A stretch of 6,180 nucleotides of DNA from the NCBI GenBank assembly GCA_030607105.1, contig JAUWFF010000081.1, forward strand, positions 1-6,180, in the 5' to 3' direction. Source of the DNA: Filomicrobium sp. GTDB taxonomy: Bacteria; Pseudomonadota; Alphaproteobacteria; Rhizobiales; Hyphomicrobiaceae. The notes beneath the pieces were generated by a model that saw nothing but the letters and a program-made list of their open reading frames with translations, made no database searches and had not been told where the DNA came from. Shown here in pieces: positions 1-5,379 of this stretch. Every line of letters starts with the position of its first letter. The stretch's first letter is position 1. The translations under genes were made by a program, and so were the position numbers.

Positions 1-151
1 GATCGCTCCAATAAAAGCGCTTGCAATTAGCTTGTTAGTAGCTCGCACGAAAACCATTGCATGAAGCCATTGTTGCACCATCACGCAACCGGGTTATGAT
101 TCGAAGGACCCAATTTTTCCGCGGGACTCATTTGGTGGGAGGAATTGGTTG

Positions 152-168
152 TGGTCCAAATTGTACCA
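152..168. promoter_or_regulatory. 17-bp near-perfect palindrome, possible operator
   Basis: The sequence TGGTCCAAATTGTACCA is an inverted repeat centred on base 160. Seven of its eight base pairs match; the only mismatch is C156 against T164. The size and symmetry resemble a binding site for a dimeric helix-turn-helix repressor, but no regulator gene is nearby and no gene start lies just downstream in this window. The assignment as an operator is therefore a guess; the symmetry itself is directly visible. Confidence 0.25.
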
Positions 169-175
169 GCTAGAC

Positions 176-193
176 GAACAAACTTGAACAAAC
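176..193. repeat. Short direct repeat GAACAAAC x2
   Basis: Two identical 8-base copies of GAACAAAC start at 176 and 186. They are separated by two bases, so they recur with a 10-base period, about one helical turn. They begin 8 bases to the right of the near-palindrome at 152-168. The repeat is real in the sequence, but it is short enough to be chance in AT-rich DNA, and no function can be assigned. Confidence 0.4.
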
Positions 194-256
194 GAGACAG
201 ATCTAGAAACATCTGCGGCAGGTTTTGGAAAAAATTAATATAAAACAATAGGATGC

Positions 257-307
257 GCCGACTTGTTGATCGGGCGGTCTTAGGTTCGAATCCTACCCAT
301 GAAGCGA
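257..307 (+). other. tRNA-like 3' half (degenerate or partial tRNA)
   Basis: Two stem-loops follow each other with tRNA geometry. The first is CCGA (258-261), an 8-base loop CTTGTTGA, and TCGG (270-273), like an anticodon arm with one extra loop base. After a short variable-loop-like stretch containing GGTC comes TAGG (281-284), the canonical T-loop TTCGAAT (285-291), and CCTA (292-295). The loop most resembles that of tRNA-Thr(UGU) with one base inserted, or tRNA-Asn(GUU). A functional gene is unlikely. I see no D-arm or matching 5' acceptor strand upstream, where the DNA is AT-rich. The outermost T-stem pair does not match, the anticodon loop is eight bases instead of seven, and no encoded CCA follows. 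It is best read as a tRNA remnant, for example left at an integration site. Confidence 0.35.
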
Positions 308-389
308 GTTTCTCAGAGGTGTCGTTGCGCACAATTGAGCCGGTGCGCCGCGTTTGGCGGGATCGCCGCCGCCATGCGCGTGCGGAAAG

Positions 390-1466
390 TCATAACGGAA
401 GTTGCTGACGTGGCGGCCGAACCTTTGAACTTCGCTCGCCGTTCTCAGGTTTTGAAGAGTTGTCGATCTCCACCAGCTTCCCATTGCGCGCTGCCTGTCG
501 CTCGAAGCCTGGTCGCCAGAACCCTGAAATGGCCGCGCCAACCTTGGCCAGGCGAACTCGGGCTTCTTCCATTTTTGCCTTCGACCGGGCTGCATCGACA
601 GACTTCACCGCGAGGGCTAGGACTGCATCGGAAATGCCCCGGTGCAACTGGGGCGTTTGTCTCAGCGCCAATCGGGTGAAAGCCTTGCCCCAGCCGTGGC
701 GGAGTCTTGCCACCACGACTTCATTGCGCCCTTCCATTTTTGCAAAGGTGAGGCGATCGTGAAACTTTCGCTTGCTGCTTGACGGGTTGGCCTCCTCCGC
801 CTCGCTGTTATAAACCAATGGAAGGCATGATTGCCGGATGACTCCACCGTTGCGAATGACTTCGGCGAAGAATTCCCGATCCTCCTGCCCAAGAAGATCA
901 AGCCTCTGGTCAAACCTCAAACCGATGCCCTCCGGTTCTGGGGCATAGATCCATCGGCGCACGGATATGTTGCCCGTTCCTGCCGTATAGACACGCCTTC
1001 CCTCACGGGGGCGGCGCGACAAGCCCTCGATGCGTCCGAGTATCGCGTCCGCGCCGTAGTGTTTGATAGCGTTCAAGTGTTCCACTACGAGGCGTGGATC
1101 AGCGCGGCTGTCATCATCCATGAAGATGGCTAGGTCCGCGTGGGAGGCGATCGCCAACCTGAGGGCGCAGTTTCTGGCGCTCGCGTAACCGCGACGAGGT
1201 TCATGGCCGTAATCGATATTGAGACCAACCACCTGTGCGGCCCGAAGAGTTTCTTGCTCGTTTGCAACTTTGTTGTTGTCAGCGACACAGATGCGAACCT
1301 CGATCCCCGGGGGATGGATCAGTTCAGCGCATGATGAGAGGCATTCGGCGAGGAGCTGCGGGCGATCCCTCGTGCAGAGCAGGACGGATACCGTTTCCAG
1401 TTTGTCATTTTGGTGCTCTGCTCGCGCAGCTGTCGCTGGGCTCGCGGTGCGGAACGAAAATGCCAC
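390..1466 (-). CDS. Family 2 glycosyltransferase (GT-A fold)
   Basis: This 358-residue protein should transfer a sugar from a nucleotide-sugar donor to a growing glycan at the cytoplasmic face of the inner membrane. The N-terminal Rossmann-like half begins with VSVLLCTRDRP (26-36), the nucleotide-binding strand typical of GT2 enzymes. GYASARN follows at 93-99, then the metal- and donor-binding acidic motif MDDDS (DDD at 117-119). GQED at 193-196 fits the catalytic-base ED motif. I see no transmembrane segment; the C-terminal 100 residues are basic and partly helical. The start is GTG, with a weak AAGAG about nine bases upstream on the minus strand; no early ATG exists that keeps the first beta strand. 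It is transcribed divergently from the carbamoyltransferase, which suggests a shared role in making a surface or secreted polysaccharide. Donor and acceptor cannot be predicted. The family call is secure, the role is inferred. Confidence 0.9.
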   Translation of the reverse strand: MAFSFRTASPATAARAEHQNDKLETVSVLLCTRDRPQLLAECLSSCAELIHPPGIEVRICVADNNKVANEQETLRAAQVVGLNIDYGHEPRRGYASARNCALRLAIASHADLAIFMDDDSRADPRLVVEHLNAIKHYGADAILGRIEGLSRRPREGRRVYTAGTGNISVRRWIYAPEPEGIGLRFDQRLDLLGQEDREFFAEVIRNGGVIRQSCLPLVYNSEAEEANPSSSKRKFHDRLTFAKMEGRNEVVVARLRHGWGKAFTRLALRQTPQLHRGISDAVLALAVKSVDAARSKAKMEEARVRLAKVGAAISGFWRPGFERQAARNGKLVEIDNSSKPENGERSSKVRPPRQQLPL

Positions 1467-1634
1467 TACAATCGACTCTTAGATAAATGACCCACATAGA
1501 GGCTTACGATGACGGTGAGCCCGGTGTTTTCCCGTTCCATTTGAGGAATGGATCTACCGAATGCGAAGATGCTTGCATTCTTGTTTGCAGAATGCCAGTG
1601 AAGCCCCGTCGCACCTGTGCAGAATTGCGATCCT
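1467..1634. promoter_or_regulatory. Divergent intergenic region with inverted repeats
   Basis: This 168-base gap separates the divergently read glycosyltransferase and carbamoyltransferase, so it must contain promoters for both unless transcription enters from further away. I could not identify a confident -35/-10 pair in either direction. It contains TCCATT-TGAGG-AATGGA (1536-1552), a 6-bp hairpin with a 5-base loop. It also has an alternating set of GAATGC (1559-1564), GCATTC (1575-1580) and GAATGC (1590-1595), in which the middle element can pair with either flank. These may be operator half-sites or alternative leader hairpins. The repeats are directly visible; the regulatory role is inference. 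Confidence 0.4.
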
Positions 1635-3335
1635 ATGATTATTCTCGGCGTTTACAATTCCCATGATGCTTGCGCAACTCTTTTCGATGATTACCGGCTT
1701 ATAGCCGCGGTCGCGCTCGAACGGCCGTCACGGGTAAAGAGCGACGGTTATCGCTGGCCCGCGGAAGCTGTGGCGGAATGTGTCGCGCAGGCGGGGCTTA
1801 AGCCGTCGCAGATTCAGATCGTTGCCTTATCGCGAGCGGGGTATCCCAGGAGCTATTACCGCGACGCCGCTTTCACCTTTGGCGACATCGGCAAAGGTGA
1901 ACACCGGGATCTGTTCAGCGTACTCAACCGGAGACGCCTGCGTGATCCGGAGCGCGTTTTCGATGTTGGCCGACTGTTGTCGGACAACGGCGTAGAGCCG
2001 GAACAAACCTACTTTTACAACCATCACAAAGCGCATGCGCTTGGAACGCTGTTCCACACGGACTGGGATGATGCACTGCTTTATACCTCCGATGGCGGAG
2101 GTGACGGGGTTTTCTATTCGGCTCGGCACTTCGTCGATGGCAATCTGGAGGAGATTTTCGGCGGAGAGAAGGATGCGCGCGCCATCCTGAATAGGCAGCG
2201 CCGCCAGGATAGCCTCGGTCTGATGTACTATTTCGTAACCGAAGCATTGGGATTCCGCCCGATGCGTCACGAAGGCAAGGTGCTGGGTTTGGCGGCATTC
2301 GGCGAGCCTGTCTATCAGGTAGAGCTCTCCCGCTTTTGGCGGTTGGACCGTGACGGCCAAATTCGAGGTCGCAAACTCATTCGCCAGATCCGCGAAACAA
2401 TCAGAGAGATGGCTGCCAATGGCCGCCGCGAGGACTTGGCCGCGTCGGCGCAGGCGGTGCTCGAGGATATCACGATCCAGTCCTTGTCACGTATTTATGA
2501 GCGGGCCCCGAGCAAGAACCTTGGTGTCTCCGGCGGCGTGTTCGCGAATGTGAAGTTGACGCAGCGCATTGCCGAGAAGTTTCCTTTCGAGGAGGTCTTT
2601 GTATCTCCGGCGATGTCCGACCAGGGCGAGGCCGAGGGTGGGGTGCTCGAATACCTGCTTGAGCGGGACATGATGAAGACCTGGCTTGGCAAGCGAGAAC
2701 GCTGGGGCAACCTCTACCTCGGGCGTGACTACATGAGCGAGGTGGATGCGGTCTTCGAAGCGGGGGGCGCGCAACGGGTTGGCTCCGGCGATGTCGCTGA
2801 GATCGTTGCCCAACTTATCATCGATGAGGGAATCGTCGGTACTTATCTGGGGCGCTGCGAATATGGCCCGCGCGCGCTTGGGGCCCGGAGCATTATGGCG
2901 AGTCCAACTGATCATTCTATCAACGATACGCTCAACAAGCGATTGGACCGTACGGAGTTCATGCCGTTTGCTCCAGTAGTCCGGGAGGAACGCGTTCAAG
3001 ACGTGTTTGAGTTGCCGGAATCATTGCACTACACGGCGCGCTATATGACGGTCACCTGCGATGTGAAACCGGAGTGGCAAGACAAGATTTCAGCCGTGGT
3101 GCACGTTGATGGAACAGCGCGTCCGCAGATCGTGAGGCGGGCCGATAACCCCGTTTATTATGGAGTTCTGGAAGCCTATGAGCGGGCGACCGGCATACCC
3201 GTATTGATCAACACATCATTCAACGTGCACGAGGAGCCGATCGTCAACCATCCGCACGAGGCTTTGAAGGCGCTCACCTCGGGGCGCGTGGACTTTGTCG
3301 CAACCGAGAGCTCCGTTTGGGCGACGCCGAGGTAG
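1635..3335 (+). CDS. NodU/CmcH-family O-carbamoyltransferase
   Basis: This 566-residue enzyme should transfer a carbamoyl group from carbamoyl phosphate, using ATP through a carbamoyl-adenylate intermediate, to a hydroxyl of a sugar or other small molecule. The length is normal for the family and both domains are present. The N-terminal Kae1-like domain has ILGVYNSHDA (3-12), the HHKAHA metal-site motif (130-135), SDGGGDG (152-158), EGKVLGLAAFG (213-223), GVSGGVFAN (297-305) and SDQGEAEGG (328-336). The C-terminal carbamoyltransferase domain has GRCEYGPRALGARS (406-419), EFMPFAPVV (441-449) and NTSFN (526-530). I chose ATG at 1635 because it puts the conserved first strand at the N-terminus; a GTG six codons upstream (1617) is also open, and neither has a strong Shine-Dalgarno. 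NodU carbamoylates Nod factors, but no nod genes are visible here. The divergent glycosyltransferase points to a glycan substrate, which is inference. Confidence 0.93.
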   Translation: MIILGVYNSHDACATLFDDYRLIAAVALERPSRVKSDGYRWPAEAVAECVAQAGLKPSQIQIVALSRAGYPRSYYRDAAFTFGDIGKGEHRDLFSVLNRRRLRDPERVFDVGRLLSDNGVEPEQTYFYNHHKAHALGTLFHTDWDDALLYTSDGGGDGVFYSARHFVDGNLEEIFGGEKDARAILNRQRRQDSLGLMYYFVTEALGFRPMRHEGKVLGLAAFGEPVYQVELSRFWRLDRDGQIRGRKLIRQIRETIREMAANGRREDLAASAQAVLEDITIQSLSRIYERAPSKNLGVSGGVFANVKLTQRIAEKFPFEEVFVSPAMSDQGEAEGGVLEYLLERDMMKTWLGKRERWGNLYLGRDYMSEVDAVFEAGGAQRVGSGDVAEIVAQLIIDEGIVGTYLGRCEYGPRALGARSIMASPTDHSINDTLNKRLDRTEFMPFAPVVREERVQDVFELPESLHYTARYMTVTCDVKPEWQDKISAVVHVDGTARPQIVRRADNPVYYGVLEAYERATGIPVLINTSFNVHEEPIVNHPHEALKALTSGRVDFVATESSVWATPR

Positions 3336-3592
3336 GCGGCGTAGCGCGTTAGGGCTAGTTGCGGTCGGTTGAACCGGCGAGGCCTGAGGATCGCCCGCTC
3401 ATCGCAACACGTTACTCAAGCCCTTCTACTTGTAATATATCGGTGCTTCACTGAAGCTGTAGCGAACAGGTGAAGGTCTGAAACTGGTCGGAAATGCCGG
3501 AGAGCCCCCGGTGCCGATTGTCGTGTGGCTGGAGGTTCGGGTACAAGCCACGGAACCACTTTTTACGAAACCAACTTGGCGGATGGACGCAC
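3336..3592 (+). other. Intergenic region and likely leader of the rRNA-modification operon
   Basis: This 257-base gap lies between the carbamoyltransferase stop and the chosen pseudouridine synthase start. I see no intrinsic terminator with a T-run after the carbamoyltransferase, only weak GC-rich pairing near 3364-3380. Downstream, an AT-rich TAATAT at 3433-3438 could be a -10 element. Between 3445 and 3551 there are small inverted repeats: GCTTC-ACT-GAAGC (3445-3457), CTTCAC (3446-3451) with GTGAAG (3470-3475), and GTGGCT (3525-3530) with AGCCAC (3546-3551). An ATG at 3494 is in frame with the synthase, but the 33 residues it would add look non-coding. The leader role is inferred. Confidence 0.4.
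3411..3438 (+). promoter_or_regulatory. Possible promoter for the pseudouridine synthase operon
   Basis: TAATAT at 3433-3438 is the best -10-like hexamer in the gap. The only upstream candidate, TTACTC (3412-3417), is a poor -35 match at a short 15-base spacing. It would give a 5' leader of roughly 150 bases. The call is weak and rests on sequence resemblance only. Confidence 0.2.
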
Positions 3593-4804
3593 ATGCCGAG
3601 AAGGCCTAAGGGACGCCCCGCGCGCCCCGCAAAACCAGCTTCCAGCCGAAAGTTTCCGTCCAGCAGGGTCCGTTCCGGCAATGAGATTTCGGCAAAGTCC
3701 GCGACTTTGGTCGCCAAAAGGGCTGCAAAGCTTGCAACAAAGCCCGCTCAAAAACCAGTTGCTGGGAAGGCCGATAGAGATGCCTCCGGCACCACTCAAC
3801 GGGTCGCAGCGACCAAGCCGCGGGGAAAGCCCTCGGCGGGTAGCAAAAAACCGTCTCGGGCAAGTGTTTTGAGCGACGAAAGAGCGGCCCGGTCAGCGCG
3901 TTCGCGTGTCACCAAATTCAGAAAAGACGCCGCCGCCAAGAAGCAGCCGGTGGAAAAGCCTGTGCGACGGACAGCTTGTTTGACAGGCCCAAACGGACCG
4001 CCGGAGCCGATGCGCATCGCGCGGGCCATGGCGCGGTCGGGGCTTTGCTCGCGGCGGGAAGCGGAGCGTTGGATCGAGGAAGGCCGGGTCAGCGTCAATC
4101 GGAAGCGGCTGACGAGTCCAGCAGTGGAAGTTGGCCCTGGCGATCGCATCAAGGTTGATGGGGTGCCGATGCCCGCGGCTGAGCCCCTACAACTATGGCG
4201 ATATCATAAGCCAAAAGGTCTGGTGACGACCAACAACGACCCACAAGGCCGCCCGACAGTTTTTGAAAGCCTGCCCGGAGACATGCCGCGTGTGGTCTCC
4301 GTTGGGCGGCTCGATTTCAATACTGAGGGGCTGCTGTTGCTGACCAACGATGGTGCGCTTTCAAGGCATTTGGAATTGCCGTCGACGGGCTGGCTGCGGC
4401 GCTATCGTGTGCGGGCCTGGGGTGACATCACGCAGGCGCGCCTCGACAAGCTCAAGGACGGCATCACAGTTGAAGGCGTTCGCTACGGCCCGATCGAGGC
4501 GGCGCTTGATACGATCCAGGCCTCAAACGTGTGGCTGACGATCGGTCTGCGGGAAGGCAAGAACCGGGAAGTGCGAAAGGTGCTGTCACATCTGGGGCTG
4601 GAGGTGAACCGGCTTATTCGCATCTCTTATGGGCCTTTCCAACTCGCCGAGCTAAAACCTGGTGAAGTAGCATCGGTTCGCCGGAGGGTTCTGGCGGATC
4701 AACTCGGTCCGCGGCTGGCCCGAGAGTTTGGGTTGGCGAAGGACAGTGATGCGGAAGATGTGCGCCGGAACCGAAAGACCAGGCGACAGCGGAACGATGA
4801 TTGA
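3593..4804 (+). CDS. rluB: 23S rRNA pseudouridine synthase, RsuA/RluB family
   Basis: This 403-residue enzyme should convert a specific uridine to pseudouridine in rRNA; RluB acts on U2605 of 23S rRNA in E. coli. Residues 1 to about 138 are a low-complexity tail rich in Lys, Ala, Arg and Pro, probably disordered and RNA-binding. An S4 RNA-binding domain follows (about 139-193, with RIARAMARSGLCSRREAE). The catalytic domain opens with YHKPKGLVTT and carries the active-site motif GRLDFNTEGLLLLTNDG, with the catalytic Asp at 241. LREGKNREVRK (319-329) and RLIRISYGPF are further family signatures. The start at 3593 has a purine-rich GGCGGATGGA five bases upstream; an earlier ATG at 3494 would add 33 residues of unlikely composition. 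The stop overlaps the rsmD start. The family is certain, while the exact paralogue (RluB, RsuA, RluE or RluF type) rests on the long tail and the rsmD linkage. Confidence 0.9.
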   Translation: MPRRPKGRPARPAKPASSRKFPSSRVRSGNEISAKSATLVAKRAAKLATKPAQKPVAGKADRDASGTTQRVAATKPRGKPSAGSKKPSRASVLSDERAARSARSRVTKFRKDAAAKKQPVEKPVRRTACLTGPNGPPEPMRIARAMARSGLCSRREAERWIEEGRVSVNRKRLTSPAVEVGPGDRIKVDGVPMPAAEPLQLWRYHKPKGLVTTNNDPQGRPTVFESLPGDMPRVVSVGRLDFNTEGLLLLTNDGALSRHLELPSTGWLRRYRVRAWGDITQARLDKLKDGITVEGVRYGPIEAALDTIQASNVWLTIGLREGKNREVRKVLSHLGLEVNRLIRISYGPFQLAELKPGEVASVRRRVLADQLGPRLAREFGLAKDSDAEDVRRNRKTRRQRNDD

Positions 4805-5379
4805 TGCGGATCGTCGGCGGCAAGCTCAAGGGACGTGCGCTTAAGACCCTTAAGGGTTCTGGTACGCGCCCTACCTCTGAAAGGGTTCGTGAAGCGGTTT
4901 TCAACCTGCTCGTGCACAGTAGGCAATGTCCGCCGCTCGATGGCGTACGTGTCATTGATTTGTTCGCGGGGACAGGGGCGCTAGGGATTGAAGCGATTTC
5001 GCGAGGAGCTTCCTATGCCTTGTTCGTTGAGGACAGTGCCTCGGCCCGTGCCGTGATCCGGCAGAATATTGAGGCTCTGGGCTTGCAAGGCATTACCCGC
5101 ATCTTTCGCCGTGATGCGACCTGCCTAGGGGCAGCAGGATTGCGTGACCGCTACGCCTTTGCATTCGTCGATCCGCCCTATGGCAAGGACCTGGGCGGCA
5201 TCGCCTTGAAGGCGCTCGCTAGTGGCGGCTGGTTGATCGATGGTGCGGTTGCGGTGATCGAGGAGCGCGCGGGGCAGCCGATCGAGCTGCCTGAAGGTTT
5301 CGAGAGTTTCGACGCGCGAACCTACGGCGATACCGCTATTACCTTCGCCTCCTATATGGGGCGGGGGTGCAGCAAATGA
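4804..5379 (+). CDS. rsmD: 16S rRNA (guanine(966)-N2)-methyltransferase RsmD
   Basis: This 191-residue cytoplasmic enzyme should use S-adenosylmethionine to methylate N2 of G966 in 16S rRNA during 30S assembly. The N-terminus MRIVGGKLKGR and the TRPTSERVREAVFN stretch (21-34) are RsmD hallmarks. The Rossmann methyltransferase core shows motif I VIDLFAGTGALGIEA (50-64), an acidic residue after the second strand (FVED, 74-77) and the catalytic FVDPPYG (121-127). The C-terminal YGDTAITF also fits the family, and the length is normal. ATG at 4804 shares its first base with the last base of the upstream TGA, indicating translational coupling; an in-frame TTG one codon earlier (4801) is possible but less likely. 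No strong Shine-Dalgarno is visible, consistent with reinitiation. The last four bases overlap the next gene. Confidence 0.95.
   Translation: MRIVGGKLKGRALKTLKGSGTRPTSERVREAVFNLLVHSRQCPPLDGVRVIDLFAGTGALGIEAISRGASYALFVEDSASARAVIRQNIEALGLQGITRIFRRDATCLGAAGLRDRYAFAFVDPPYGKDLGGIALKALASGGWLIDGAVAVIEERAGQPIELPEGFESFDARTYGDTAITFASYMGRGCSK

Larger units (their letters stand above)
1..389. other. Non-coding, AT-rich left-end region
   Basis: I see no convincing protein gene between the window edge and the stop codon of the glycosyltransferase. The first 250 bases or so are clearly richer in A and T than the remaining sequence, with runs such as the A/T tract near 230-250. Short open frames exist on both strands. 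The minus-strand one (81-332) reads antisense through a tRNA T-loop-like sequence and resembles no protein I know, and the plus-strand one starting at 299 lies mostly antisense to the glycosyltransferase. The region holds a tRNA-like 3' half, a near-palindrome and a short direct repeat, each listed separately. I see no complete gene or clear terminator. It may be a decayed boundary region, which is inference. Confidence 0.6.

Noticed and set aside
257..307. A complete functional tRNA gene
   Set aside because: There is no D-arm, no matching acceptor strand, an eight-base anticodon loop and a mismatched outer T-stem pair; only a partial or decayed tRNA is supported.
81..332. 83-residue minus-strand open frame in the left AT-rich region
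   Set aside because: It reads antisense through the tRNA-like T-loop (giving the telltale GFEP residues), has no recognisable domain, and I see no convincing start context.
299..679. 126-residue plus-strand open frame
   Set aside because: It lies mostly antisense to the well-supported glycosyltransferase, and its Cys/Arg-rich composition is typical of a shadow frame.
1617..1634. GTG start six codons upstream for the carbamoyltransferase
   Set aside because: The family normally begins almost directly with the first beta strand (ILGVYNSHDA); ATG at 1635 gives that. The upstream start cannot be fully excluded.
1827..2360. 177-residue minus-strand open frame
   Set aside because: It is fully antisense to the carbamoyltransferase, whose motifs are continuous across this span; the antisense product matches nothing recognisable.
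2487..2999. 170-residue minus-strand open frame
   Set aside because: It is antisense to the conserved C-terminal half of the carbamoyltransferase and is explained by GC-rich codon bias.
3364..3380. Intrinsic terminator after the carbamoyltransferase
   Set aside because: Short GC-rich pairing around CGGTTGAACCG has almost no loop when fully paired and no T-run follows.
3494..3592. 33-residue N-terminal extension of the pseudouridine synthase from ATG 3494
   Set aside because: The added residues (Cys, Trp and His-containing) do not match the Lys/Ala/Pro-rich tail that follows, and the ATG at 3593 has a better purine-rich upstream sequence.
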